Positions 1 through 8,607 of a DNA stretch of 64,000 nucleotides are shown here, piece by piece. The notes under the pieces are model-generated. The model worked only from the letters and a program-made list of their open reading frames with translations, did not search any database and was not told the origin of the DNA. Each line of letters starts with the position of its first letter. Within the stretch, counting starts at the first letter, position 1. This DNA is from Micromonospora sp. NBC_01699. GTDB lineage: Bacteria; Actinomycetota; Actinomycetes; Mycobacteriales; Micromonosporaceae. The DNA lies in contig NZ_CP109199.1 of NCBI RefSeq assembly GCF_036250065.1, positions 8,000,083 to 8,064,082 of the forward strand, written 5' to 3'. Made by a program: the position numbers and the translations under genes.

Positions 1-390
1 CCTGGCCGGGAGGGCCGTCGTCGGCCAGCACACCGTCCCGTCGGGCACCGCGATACTTACCGGCGAGCCGTTCCGGCTTCGCCGACCCATTGCCCAGGTT
101 TTCCGACCCAATCGTCATCCGTCTCGCCTGCCTCGCTCCGTCGCGAACCCGCGCGGCGGGTTGGCCCAGCGGGGTGCCGCGCCGCCTGGTACAACGACGC
201 GGACCGGCGGTGGCGACGGCGTGGAACGGATCAGTAGCCGGCCACACCTGCCGTGACCTGCGGCGGAGCACTGGGAAGGGTGCCGGCGCGGGTGCCGGAC
301 ATGGAGAGCGCGGGTGCCGGGGTCCGGACATGGAGAGCGCGGGCACCCATCGGGTGACCGCGCTCAAAGTGGCCCGCATGGTGCGTCTGA
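1..390. other. No gene recognised at left edge
   Basis: No reading frame here has recognisable protein features or a convincing ribosome-binding site. The stretch lies downstream of the minus-strand DUF397 gene. Its only visible structure is a short direct repeat at 295-343, listed separately. It could be the 3' flank of a gene outside the window. Confidence 0.5.
295..343. repeat. Short tandem direct repeat
   Basis: The 20-mer CCGGACATGGAGAGCGCGGG occurs exactly twice, at 295-314 and 324-343, with a 29-bp period. It lies about 50 bp beyond the stop of the DUF397 gene. No function is apparent. Confidence 0.8.
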
Positions 391-618
391 CTAGCCCAGG
401 TCGAACTCGCCGTCCTTGGCACCGCCGACGAAGGCGTCCCACTCGTCCGGCGTGAAGATCAAGGCTGGCCCGGCCGCGTTCTTCGAGTCACGAACGGCGA
501 TCGCGCCACTCACGAAGGCCACCTCGACGCAGTTGTCACAATTCGGCCCGCTACGCGAGCTCTTGTACCACGCCGCGCTGGTGAGGTCTACGCGAAACCC
601 CTTTGTCTCCACTTCCAC
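391..618 (-). CDS. DUF397 domain protein
   Basis: A 75-residue protein that is essentially one DUF397 domain. The diagnostic pattern is visible: W-x-K-S-S-x-S near the N-terminus, then C-x-x-C-V-E-V-A, then V-R-D-S-K and a C-terminal F-T-x-x-E-W. DUF397 proteins are abundant in actinobacteria and are usually encoded beside an XRE regulator, with which members such as the WhiJ-associated proteins act genetically. The GTG start at 618 follows AGAGGAG. The gene begins inside the end of the upstream XRE gene with a 31-bp overlap, so the two are surely co-translated. The likely role, by context, is modulating that regulator. Confidence 0.9.
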   Translation of the reverse strand: MEVETKGFRVDLTSAAWYKSSRSGPNCDNCVEVAFVSGAIAVRDSKNAAGPALIFTPDEWDAFVGGAKDGEFDLG

Positions 619-1463
619 AATGGCTCCTCTGCTAACTTTCCAATAAGAGCTACGGAGTCCTCCGGACGAATGGCCGCTGCTCGAATATGGTCGAAAATAA
701 AGGCGTACTTCTGCAATTCGTCGGCCTTTTCCAGGAAGAGACCACCCGTGGCATTTTCGGCGTACACCACCGGCGGGTCACCTGGTTCCGGAAAGTCGAG
801 AATCGTGAAGGTGCCGTCCATGCCGGCATGCGCACCGACGTCGAACGGCAAGATCTGGATCGTCACATTCGGCTGATCGGCCGCTTCCACCAACCGCTTC
901 AGTTGGTCGCGCATGACTTCTTCGCCACCGACCGGCCGACTCACCACCGTCTCATCGAGCACCACCCACACGTCGATCGGATCGTCTTGGCTCAGTAACG
1001 ACTGACGACTCAACCGGACACGGACGCGTTGCTCGACTTCTTCGGCGGTGATGTCCGGGCGGGCCGAACGGATCATCGCCTTGGCGTAGTCCTCGGTTTG
1101 CAGCAGACCCGGCACGACCTGCTGCTCGTACGCCCGGATCGAGCCGGCAGCAGCCTCGAATCCGACGTATGCGCTGGTCAGTACGGTGCTGTAGGAGGCC
1201 CACCAACCCTTCTGTCGAGCCTCCCGGGCGATCTGCAACAGGTCTTCGCTCTCGACGCCGACGATGCCATAAATACTGATCATGTCGCGTACGTCACGAA
1301 CTGTGGCAGTGGTATGGCCTGTCTCAATACGTGAGATTTTTGATTGCGAACATTCCAGCCGCTCGGCGACCACCTCGATTGTCACTCCGGCGGCCTCACG
1401 GAGCCGACGTAACTCAGCTCCCAGTCGGCGGCGGCGGATTGTCGGGCTCCGGCGCTCGGACAC
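588..1463 (-). CDS. XRE-family regulator with DUF5753 domain
   Basis: A 291-residue DNA-binding regulator. Residues about 10-70 form the helix-turn-helix (LGAELRRLREAAG, then QSKISRIETGH). Residues about 95-275 match the DUF5753 ligand-binding-like region, with the hallmark EQQVVPGLLQTEDYA motif. This architecture with a DUF397 partner is one of the commonest regulator pairs in Streptomyces and Micromonosporaceae, and many act on development or secondary metabolism. The GTG start at 1463 has a strong GGAGGTGA ribosome-binding site. The 3' end overlaps the DUF397 gene. The target genes are unknown. A perfect 11-bp palindrome at 1657-1667 upstream is a possible operator. Confidence 0.92.
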   Translation of the reverse strand: MSERRSPTIRRRRLGAELRRLREAAGVTIEVVAERLECSQSKISRIETGHTTATVRDVRDMISIYGIVGVESEDLLQIAREARQKGWWASYSTVLTSAYVGFEAAAGSIRAYEQQVVPGLLQTEDYAKAMIRSARPDITAEEVEQRVRVRLSRQSLLSQDDPIDVWVVLDETVVSRPVGGEEVMRDQLKRLVEAADQPNVTIQILPFDVGAHAGMDGTFTILDFPEPGDPPVVYAENATGGLFLEKADELQKYAFIFDHIRAAAIRPEDSVALIGKLAEEPLWKWRQRGFA

Positions 1464-2038
1464 CGGGTCACCTCCGGTCGATCGCGCATGAGTTTCGGCC
1501 CGCCGCGGTGCGCGACCGTCGGGGCGGCGGGCGATCAGGTTCGCGGCGGGAAAAGGACGTACGTCAGCCGGCCGCGGCGGCGAAGACCGCCCCAGTGTGC
1601 CGGGTCCACACGCGACACTTCAAGCATCAGCGACACCGAACGCGCAAGAGCCATGCTGCAACTTGCATTGATCACGCTCTTCGTGCACCCTGTCCGTATG
1701 GCTCGGGTTACTCAGCGTTTCGATCTAGTGAGGTCGTGCACCGGCCCTCCCTATCTAACGGACGGTGCCGCCCTCCGCGCTACCACCCCAGCCGGACAAG
1801 CTCCGGGGTAATAGCCCCGCCGCTGTACGCCACACGGCTATGGCGGCTGGCGCGGTCCCGGAGTTGACGGGTGTTGGCCGGGCCGGCGTACGGACCGGCG
1901 CCGGTTCGACGCGGCCCGGCCAGCACCCCAGCCCACCGCTGCGGGCGGCGGGATACCGCGAGACACCGACAACGGGTTCCCGTGGCAAAGCTCACCAGCT
2001 CAATCGTCCAGCCAAGGTCAGTTCGGACAGGAGTCGAT
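1464..2038. promoter_or_regulatory. Intergenic region with TGCAACTTGCA palindrome
   Basis: A gap of 575 bp between the divergent XRE gene and the next plus-strand gene. No coding frame with family features is visible. The patch at 1640-1740 is less G+C-rich than its surroundings and contains the perfect palindrome TGCAACTTGCA (1657-1667), about 195 bp upstream of the XRE start. A role as autoregulatory operator is inference only. Confidence 0.4.
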
Positions 2039-2341
2039 GTGCTTCCTCCCCGCTCAGGTGACGTCCTCCAGGTGACCCGCGCGGCGAGCGTCCAGTTCGC
2101 CGAGCCGATCCTCTTCCGGGTGATCCGGGCACACGACTGGCACACGTACGACGGATGGATCTGGCTCGACGGATACGAACTCAACAGCGCGCTGGACGCC
2201 GTCGCCCGTCGCTCGATCTTCGTACAGCTGGACGGGCTGCGCGCGGTCCGGCTCGCCGCTCCCGCGTCCCGACACCTCAACGCCGGACCACGGACCGTCC
2301 CGGGCCGCAACGCGTCGCCGATCCGGGTACGGGTCGGCTGA
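2039..2341 (+). CDS. Small hypothetical protein
   Basis: A 100-residue protein of unknown function. The middle (residues about 12-70) looks like a real folded domain: F-A-E-P-I-L-F-R-V-I-R, then W-I-W-L-D-G-Y-E-L, then A-R-R-S-I-F-V. The tail is rich in R and P. The GTG at 2039 was chosen because AGGAG sits 5 nt before it; another GTG at 2072 would drop 11 residues. It stands alone on the plus strand, and I see no signal peptide or membrane segment. The codon pattern fits the genome, which supports it as a real gene, but I cannot name a family. Confidence 0.6.
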   Translation: MLPPRSGDVLQVTRAASVQFAEPILFRVIRAHDWHTYDGWIWLDGYELNSALDAVARRSIFVQLDGLRAVRLAAPASRHLNAGPRTVPGRNASPIRVRVG

Positions 2342-2489
2342 CCCGTACCGGCGCGGGATGCGGCATCCCGGCGTTCGACCGGCACCGCCGGGCCCACCCC
2401 CATAGACTCGGGATGACCGTACGGCTCACAGAACGGACGAGTCGGGCGGCGAACCACTCGCAAGCGAGGCCCGAACCGCAGGGGTGGCC

Positions 2490-3002
2490 ATGGCCACGAA
2501 ATCCGGCGCTCGGCACCGCCCGACGCTGCCCGTCATGCTCCTTCCCGTACTCGTCGTGTTGCTCGGCGGCACGGCCGCAGGCTGTGGGAACGACGATTCC
2601 CGATCCACCGGCCCGGCCGCACTGACCTCACCCGCACCGCAGGAGCGGCCCGCCGACACGAACACCGTGTGGCCGTCGTACCCACTGCCGGACCAGCTCC
2701 GGTCGCCGACGCCGGACGGGTGGCCGACACCGCTGCCTCCCACCAGGTTGCCCGGCGGGTCCACACCACCGGAGGTGGTCGCCCCGATCCCACCGCCGGT
2801 CGACCCGACGCCACCGGCGGGCGGCGTCGGTGGCTCGGATTCGCTGGCCACCCGGTCGAGTGCCCACGCCACCGGCCCGGACCGGGCGATGGACCAACGA
2901 CCGACGGGCTACCAGCGTTCACTGGTCTACTCGGGCCTGCTCGGGCTCCTCATCGCGGCGATCGGCCTCACCATGGTCGGCCGACGCCGCCGGCTCTGGT
3001 GA
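2490..3002 (+). CDS. Proline-rich lipoprotein with C-terminal membrane anchor
   Basis: A 170-residue envelope protein of unknown function. The N-terminus is a lipoprotein signal: basic residues, a hydrophobic stretch (MLLPVLVVLLGG) and the lipobox-like A-A-G-C about 30 residues in. A long low-complexity P/T/S/G segment follows. Near the C-terminus is a hydrophobic helix (GLLGLLIAAIGLTMVG) with a terminal R-R-R-R tail, like the membrane anchors of surface-displayed proteins but without a clear sortase motif. The ATG at 2490 is preferred over the in-frame GTG at 2484 because AGGGG lies 5 nt upstream of it. The two PASTA genes downstream are on the opposite strand. Confidence 0.65.
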   Translation: MATKSGARHRPTLPVMLLPVLVVLLGGTAAGCGNDDSRSTGPAALTSPAPQERPADTNTVWPSYPLPDQLRSPTPDGWPTPLPPTRLPGGSTPPEVVAPIPPPVDPTPPAGGVGGSDSLATRSSAHATGPDRAMDQRPTGYQRSLVYSGLLGLLIAAIGLTMVGRRRRLW

Positions 3003-3110
3003 TCCGCTCCGGCTCTGATGATCTCCGCTCCGGTCCCGGTGATCCACCCGCCCCGGTGATCTCCGTCGGAGCCACGTCGACCGGATGTCGGCGGATTCCG
3101 GCCCGGGGGA

Positions 3111-4517
3111 TCAGCCTGTCGGTGTCGGGTCGGGCGTGACCGGGGGCCCGGTGGTCGGCGCCGGAGTCGGGGTCGCCGTCGGGGCGGGCGGTTCGGCGAT
3201 CGTCAGGGTGACCTGCGAACCGACGGCGATGGGCGTACTCGGCCGCGGATCGGAGGCGATGACCGTACCGGCCGGGCGATCCGACTCGCGGAACTGCACC
3301 TGGAACGGCAACCCCGCCTGGTCGAGCAGTGCCTGGGCGTCCTCCTGGCTCAGCCCGATCACCGGCGGCACGCTGACGATGGCGGCGGCGCTCTCGGTCG
3401 GAGTGGCCGCCGGAGTGGTCGGCGCCGCCGATGTCGGCGCAGCCGTGGCGGTCGGGCTCGGCGACGGTCGGACCGGTGCGGGTCCGTTGTCGCCCGGATT
3501 CCCCTGCACGATCAGCCAGACGCCGAACACCAGGACCCCGAGCAGGACCAGCGCGATCAGTCCCACCAGAATCGGGAGCCACCAACGCCGCGGGTGCCCG
3601 TCGTCACCGGACCACTCGGCCGGTGCCGGTCCCCGTACTACCGGCGGCGCCGGCGGGGGAACCCCTGCCCGCCCCGACCAGGCCCCGCCCGGTGGCTGGC
3701 CGCCGTCGCCAACCGCCGGGAACGTCGCCGTACGGTTCAACCCGTCTGACGTACGGCGGGGTAGTTTCGCCGTCACGTCGCCCGCCGGACCGGTCGGTGG
3801 ACGCGGAATCGGCATGGTCTGATCGCTTTCCGAGCCCGACGACCGGCCCGGCAACGGCATCGTCTCGTCCCCACCCGACCCGCCGCTCGAACGAGGCAAC
3901 GCCATCGTCTCGTCACTGGCCGGGCCGGCGGACGGAGGCAACGCCACCGTCTGGTCCACGCTCGCGCCGGTGGACGGGGCGGGCAACGCCACGGTTCTGT
4001 CGCCGCCGGTGGGGGCGGGCGATGGGGGCAACGCCTGCGTTTCGTCGATGCCTGGACCGGACGATCGGTCCGGCAACACCTGTGTCTCGTCGGCCGCCGG
4101 AGCGGCGGACGGGCGAGGCAACGCCACCGTCTCGTCGCTGGCCGGGGCGGGGGACGGAGGCAACGCCACCGTCTCGTCGGCCGGCGGAGCGGTGGGCGTA
4201 CCCGGCAGCAACATCGTCTCGTCGGAGGCCGGCTGCCGGTCGACCGCATCCGGCGCGGACGCCGGGTCCGCCGGTGCCGGCTCGGCATCCGGCGCGGTCA
4301 CCCGGTCGGACTCCCCGCCCTGCTCCGGCTGCCCGACGGATTCCTGCGACACGTCGGCAGGCTCGTCCGGCTCACCGACGGATTCTTCACCGGTCGCTGC
4401 GGGCCTGTCCGGAGCTGCGGGCCGTTCCGAGGGCGCTGCGGGCTCGGGCGGTTGCGGGATGGGCTCGGTCGGGGGCTCCTCGGCCACGTCCCGTGGCTGA
4501 TGACCGTCCTTCGCCAT
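3111..4517 (-). CDS. PASTA membrane protein with DxTxxLP repeat array
   Basis: A 468-residue single-pass membrane protein. Residues 1-98 are acidic and P/E-rich. Residues 99-266 hold twelve imperfect repeats of 14-17 residues built on D-x-T-x-x-L-P. One transmembrane helix spans about 312-337, followed by a P/T/A-rich linker, one PASTA domain (about 382-443, beginning SVPPVIGLSQEDA) and a proline-rich tail. PASTA domains bind peptidoglycan or muropeptides and usually belong to PknB-type kinases, but no kinase domain is present. The orientation puts the repeats in the cytoplasm and PASTA outside. The ATG at 4517 has GGGGAGAGGA upstream. It is followed on the same strand direction by a two-PASTA protein. 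A role as a kinase substrate or scaffold is inference. Confidence 0.8.
   Translation of the reverse strand: MAKDGHQPRDVAEEPPTEPIPQPPEPAAPSERPAAPDRPAATGEESVGEPDEPADVSQESVGQPEQGGESDRVTAPDAEPAPADPASAPDAVDRQPASDETMLLPGTPTAPPADETVALPPSPAPASDETVALPRPSAAPAADETQVLPDRSSGPGIDETQALPPSPAPTGGDRTVALPAPSTGASVDQTVALPPSAGPASDETMALPRSSGGSGGDETMPLPGRSSGSESDQTMPIPRPPTGPAGDVTAKLPRRTSDGLNRTATFPAVGDGGQPPGGAWSGRAGVPPPAPPVVRGPAPAEWSGDDGHPRRWWLPILVGLIALVLLGVLVFGVWLIVQGNPGDNGPAPVRPSPSPTATAAPTSAAPTTPAATPTESAAAIVSVPPVIGLSQEDAQALLDQAGLPFQVQFRESDRPAGTVIASDPRPSTPIAVGSQVTLTIAEPPAPTATPTPAPTTGPPVTPDPTPTG
3720..4223 (-). repeat. In-frame tandem repeats coding DxTxxLP units
   Basis: Twelve degenerate 42-51 bp units encode the D-x-T-x-x-L-P motifs of the PASTA protein (residues 99-266). 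The first nine or ten are the most regular (DET, DRT or DQT followed by xxLP). The last two are degenerate (DVTAKLP, NRTATFP). Spacer residues are P, A, S and G. Confidence 0.85.
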
Positions 4518-4664
4518 GGCACGTCCTCTCCCCGGCAAACTGCGCCCGTCCAATTTATCCGGCTGACTGCTCCGCCAACCGCCGCACCACCGGACACGGA
4601 TCACCCGCCCTCCGGCCGGACCCACCCGACGCCCGGTCCGGTGGCCGGGGAGACCGGGTCGGGG

Positions 4665-5366
4665 TCAGGTGGCGGCCGGCGTGGGCTGTCCGGGCGGATT
4701 GTTCGGCAGGCTGCCGCAGTAGACCGCGACCTTCTCGTTCCACCGCAGTCGCTCGCCCGGTGCGGGGTCCTGCCGCAGCACCGGACCGCTCTTGCCGCTG
4801 CGGTAGTCCGGCTCGAACCCCGCTTCGACCAGCCGTGACTGCGCCTGGCTGCAACTGAGCCCGGTCACCTCGGGTACGTCCGTCAGCGGCGCCGCCCCCG
4901 CCACGTACACCTTGACGGTGGTGCCCTTGCGTACGTTCGCGCCGGCCGCAGGATCGGTACGTTCCACCGTCGGATCCTCGCCGGAGCCACCGAAGATCAG
5001 GCGCCAGCCGAGGCCACGGTCACGCAGGTCCTCCCGTACCCGTTCGAAGCTCTGACCGGTGAGGTCGGGCAGCGCGAACTGACCGGCCGGTGGTCCGGAC
5101 GCCGGGGGTGTCCTGGGCGCCGCGGTGGTCGGACGGGGCTTCGACGTCTGCGACGGGGACGGGTCGAGGGTGCTGGTCGCCCCCGGTCCGGCGTCGGTAC
5201 TCGGATCGGTGCCCTCGCTGTTGGCCAGGGCCCAACCGCCGATCGCGCCGACGGTGGCGAGCAGCAGCGTCGCCACCGCCGCACCGGCGACCATCGCACC
5301 TCGGCGCGGACGATCCGGTTGTTCGACCGGCGACGATGTCTGCCAGCTCGTGTTCCCATCCGTCAT
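4665..5366 (-). CDS. Two-PASTA-domain membrane protein
   Basis: A 233-residue protein with a short basic cytoplasmic N-terminus, a transmembrane helix at about 24-47 (MVAGAAVATLLLATVGAIGG), an S/T/P linker and two PASTA domains (about 97-157 and 163-219, opening FALPDLTGQ and DVPEVTGLS). The second domain has two cysteines (LSC and VYC) that could form a disulfide. As in its neighbour there is no kinase domain. It lies directly upstream of the repeat-bearing PASTA gene, same strand, with a gap of about 150 bp. The ATG at 5366 was chosen because the helix then starts near residue 24. It probably senses or binds peptidoglycan. Confidence 0.82.
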   Translation of the reverse strand: MTDGNTSWQTSSPVEQPDRPRRGAMVAGAAVATLLLATVGAIGGWALANSEGTDPSTDAGPGATSTLDPSPSQTSKPRPTTAAPRTPPASGPPAGQFALPDLTGQSFERVREDLRDRGLGWRLIFGGSGEDPTVERTDPAAGANVRKGTTVKVYVAGAAPLTDVPEVTGLSCSQAQSRLVEAGFEPDYRSGKSGPVLRQDPAPGERLRWNEKVAVYCGSLPNNPPGQPTPAAT

Positions 5367-5551
5367 GTCGACCACTGCCTCACCATCCGGGCACCGAACC
5401 GCCCGCCGACAATCAACATCTGACTGATGAAGTGTGCTGGCTACCGGCAACCGCCATCCAATCGGGCGTCGATCCGCACCCTCCGTGAGGGGGCCGGCAC
5501 CCCGACCGCCGTGACTCGCCCTGCCGGCGGGTGGACGCTACGCTGCCCGGC

Positions 5552-6886
5552 ATGGCCGTACGAGGCTGGGGAGGATCGGTCGCCATCGCGATCGGCGTAG
5601 CTGCCGGCGCTGGTGCCGCGCAACTGGGGCTCGGCTACGGGCTCGGCATCATCGCCTGGCTGCCGTCCGCGAGCGGTACCAGCGAGGCATCCTGGGTGGC
5701 GAGTCTCGCCTGGGCCGCCTGGATCGCCGCCACCTCGACGGTTGCCGGTGCGATCGCGGCGCAGCGAATCGGCGCGCCGGAAACCGCCCGCTCGACCAGC
5801 CCGGTGGGAACCCTCACGCCGGCCGGACGAACGTTCGCCGCCGGACTGTGGCGGATAGCGCTGGCGCTGGCCAGCGCGGTCGGCGGGCTGGTCACCGTCG
5901 CGCTGGTTGCCGTACCGGCCAGGGCGGCGACCCGGGCCGACAGCGTCTCGCCGCAGAGCATCGCCGCCGGGTACGCGGTCATCGGCGTGATGCTCGGGCT
6001 GGTGATGGCGATCTGGGCGCTCTCCTCGCCGGCTGTCGCCAGCAACGTGATCGCCACGGTCGGCTGGTTGTGGCTGCTCGCGATCGTGTCGGTCGTCGAC
6101 GGCGTGGTTTCCGGGCGCGGCCTGGGCAGTGCACAGCTCGGCGTCTGGCAGATCACCTCGGACAGCGAACGGTTCTGGTTCCGCGACTACTTCTACTGGC
6201 CCGGCGCAGCCCTCGCGCTCGGTTCGGCGCTGCTGATCGGAGCGCTCGCGGCGCGCACCACGGCACGGCTGCCCGAACGTCGGGTCGGGGCGGTGGTTTC
6301 CGGCGTGGCCGGGCCGCTGCTGGTCGCCGCCGCGTACTTCCTGGCCGCGCCGAGGCTGGTCGGGATCCGGGCCGAGCAGGTCTCGGCGCACCTGGCCGCA
6401 CCGTACGCGGTGATTGCCGGCCTGGCCGGTTCGGCGCTGGTGGCGGCGCTGGCGCAGCGCGCCTCGACCGCCCGGCCGGTGCGTTCGGAACCGGCGGGTG
6501 CCGACCCGACGGAGTCACCGGAGCGGAATCCGGTACCGATGCAGCGGGTCGGCGGGTCCGATGGCCCGGCCGACGACGACCGCCCCTCGCCCCGGCCGCA
6601 CGAAACCAAGCCGACAACGTCGCACGAGACCAAGCCGACCACCGCGTACGGCACCGAGCCGGGCACCCCTTACAGTGCCGAGCCGGGCAGCGAGCGGTTC
6701 GACGCCGCTACGGAGCGGTTCGGGGCGGCGGAGCCGGAGCGGCAGCGGGACGACCGGCCGGACTCCGGACAGCGGGACGACGAGGACGGCGCGGTGCGCC
6801 CGGAACCGTCGGCGGGCGTGGACCGGCCGGAGGACGCGGCGAAGCCGAAGAGCAGGTCGGCCCGGTTCGGACGCCGTACCCGCTGA
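5552..6886 (+). CDS. Polytopic membrane protein with charged C-terminal tail
   Basis: A 444-residue integral membrane protein of unknown function. About eight hydrophobic segments fill residues 1-310 (for example VAIAIGVAAGAGAAQLGLGYGLG and GLWRIALALASAVGGLVTVALVA). The last 130 residues are hydrophilic and low-complexity, with repeated H/Y-E-T-K-P-T-T and S-A-E-P-G units and many E, R and D residues. No ribosome-binding site is obvious. The ATG at 5552 puts the first helix at the N-terminus; an in-frame GTG at 5531 adds seven residues. It is divergent from the PASTA genes, so a cell-envelope role is possible. I do not recognise a named family. Confidence 0.65.
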   Translation: MAVRGWGGSVAIAIGVAAGAGAAQLGLGYGLGIIAWLPSASGTSEASWVASLAWAAWIAATSTVAGAIAAQRIGAPETARSTSPVGTLTPAGRTFAAGLWRIALALASAVGGLVTVALVAVPARAATRADSVSPQSIAAGYAVIGVMLGLVMAIWALSSPAVASNVIATVGWLWLLAIVSVVDGVVSGRGLGSAQLGVWQITSDSERFWFRDYFYWPGAALALGSALLIGALAARTTARLPERRVGAVVSGVAGPLLVAAAYFLAAPRLVGIRAEQVSAHLAAPYAVIAGLAGSALVAALAQRASTARPVRSEPAGADPTESPERNPVPMQRVGGSDGPADDDRPSPRPHETKPTTSHETKPTTAYGTEPGTPYSAEPGSERFDAATERFGAAEPERQRDDRPDSGQRDDEDGAVRPEPSAGVDRPEDAAKPKSRSARFGRRTR

Positions 6887-6926
6887 CTGCCCGCGTACCC
6901 GCGACGGGACCGGGCCGGTTCCCTCG

Positions 6927-8405
6927 TCAGTCGATGGGCCAGGTGTGTACGGGTTCGTTGGTGCGCTGGAGCTCGCCGTACCGTTGCAGCATCCGATGCA
7001 GCGCGGCCGAGCGGTCCAGGCCGTGGCGGTGCTCGGCGGCCCACACCGATTTTGCCTGCCAGACCGCACCGTTACGGCGGGTGAGACAGCGTTGCTCGAT
7101 GATGCCGAGCAGGCGGTCGCGCTCGGCCGGTGCAACCCCGAACCGGTCCAGTCCGACCGCGGCCCGGGGAAGCAGTACGTCGAGCACCAGGTCGGTGACC
7201 CTTACCTCGCCGAGCCGGGGCCAGTAGACCGCGGCGTCGATGCCACGCCGGGCGGCGGAGTGGAAGTTCTCCTCCGCCGCGCTGAAGGTGAGCTGGCTCC
7301 AGATCGGTCGCTCGGCCTCGGCCAGCTCGCGGGCCAGTCCGAAGTAGAACGCGGCGTTGGCCAGCATGTCGACCACGGTCGGACCGGCCGGCAGGACCCT
7401 GTTCTCCACCCGTAGGTGCGGGCGGCCGTTCATGATGTCGTACACCGGGCGGTTCCACCGGTAGACGGTCCCGTTGTGCAACCGCAGCTCACCCAGGCGC
7501 GGTACGCCGCCCTGGTGCAGTACCTCGACCGGGTCCTCCTCCTCGCAGATCGGCAGCAGCGGCGGGAAGTAGCGGACGTTCTCCTCGAACAGGTCGAAGA
7601 TCGAATTGATCCACCGTTCGCCGAACCAGACCCGTGGTCGTACGCCCTGGGCCTTGAGCTCGTCCGGCCGGGTGTCGGTGGCCTGTTCGAAGACCGCTAC
7701 CCGGGTTTCCGCCCACAGTTGCCGTTCATACAGGTACGGCGAGTTCGCGCCGACCGCCACCTGGATGCCGGCGATGGCCTGGGACGCGTTCCAGTAGCTG
7801 GCGAAGTTGTCCGGCGCGACCTGAAGGTGGAGCTGGATGCTGGTGCAGGCGGCCTCGGGTGCGATCGAGTCGGTCTGGGTGTGCAGCCGTTCGACTCCCC
7901 GGATGTCCATCTCGATGTCCTCGCCACGGGCGGCGACGATCTGGTCGTTGAGTACGCGGTACCGCGCGTTCGTCGAGAGGTTGTCGGCGACCAGGTGCTG
8001 CTCGGTGAGGGTGGGCAGGATGCCGATCAGGATGACGGAGGCGTCGGCCTTGATCGCCCGGTCGTCGGCGCGGTCCAGGCTGACCCGCAGGTCATGCTCG
8101 TAGTCGGCGAAGCCGGTGCCCTCGATCAGGCGCGGTCGGGCGTTGAATTCAAGATTGAACTGTCCCAGTTCGGTCTGGAACATCGGGTCGCCGAGGTTGG
8201 CCAGGATCTCCTCGTTGCGCATCGCCGGTTCGGCGTCGGCGTCGACCAGGTTCAGCTCGATCTCCAGGCCGGTGGTCGGCCGTTCGGCGTCGAAGCCGAA
8301 GTCGTCCAGCATGAGCGCGAAGACGTCCAGGCAGCGGCGTACCTTCTGCCGGTAGCGGATGCGATCCGCGCGGGAGAATGCGGTTTGTCCGACCTCAGTG
8401 CCCAT
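6927..8405 (-). CDS. Glutamate-cysteine ligase family protein
   Basis: A 492-residue enzyme of the GCS2-type carboxylate-amine ligase superfamily, which couples glutamate to an amine such as cysteine using ATP. Visible signatures are GLEIELNL with acidic metal ligands near residue 50, FQTELGQFNLEFN, the conserved SIQLHLQV segment and NSPYLYERQLWAETR. The ATG at 8405 follows GGGAGG. The substrate is uncertain: mycothiol producers generally lack glutathione, and mycobacterial relatives include EgtA of ergothioneine synthesis, but no other ergothioneine gene lies nearby. The gene looks monocistronic and ends 40 bp from the convergent membrane-protein gene. Confidence 0.82.
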   Translation of the reverse strand: MGTEVGQTAFSRADRIRYRQKVRRCLDVFALMLDDFGFDAERPTTGLEIELNLVDADAEPAMRNEEILANLGDPMFQTELGQFNLEFNARPRLIEGTGFADYEHDLRVSLDRADDRAIKADASVILIGILPTLTEQHLVADNLSTNARYRVLNDQIVAARGEDIEMDIRGVERLHTQTDSIAPEAACTSIQLHLQVAPDNFASYWNASQAIAGIQVAVGANSPYLYERQLWAETRVAVFEQATDTRPDELKAQGVRPRVWFGERWINSIFDLFEENVRYFPPLLPICEEEDPVEVLHQGGVPRLGELRLHNGTVYRWNRPVYDIMNGRPHLRVENRVLPAGPTVVDMLANAAFYFGLARELAEAERPIWSQLTFSAAEENFHSAARRGIDAAVYWPRLGEVRVTDLVLDVLLPRAAVGLDRFGVAPAERDRLLGIIEQRCLTRRNGAVWQAKSVWAAEHRHGLDRSAALHRMLQRYGELQRTNEPVHTWPID

Positions 8406-8607
8406 GTGTCCTCCCCGGCGCCGAAGCGCTGTCGGCGCAGCCCGGAGGAGCCGATGCCCGGATTCTTCCCGCGACCGAACTATTACGGTACGAGTAAGGA
8501 CCGCGTCCGACCAGATCAGCGACGGTGCCGGCGGACGGGCCGCCAACGACGTCGATCAAACCATCGCACAGAGTCAGTCCACGCTCGCATTCGGTCTCAA
8601 ATTCGCG

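Noticed and set aside
1780-2463. Minus-strand frame overlapping the hypothetical gene at 2039
   Set aside because: No ribosome-binding site, R/P/T-rich composition and no domain; the plus-strand 100-residue product looks like the real protein.
3720-4223. CRISPR-like or minisatellite array
   Set aside because: The repeats are degenerate, codon-phased and encode D-x-T-x-x-L-P units; spacers are not unique sequences.
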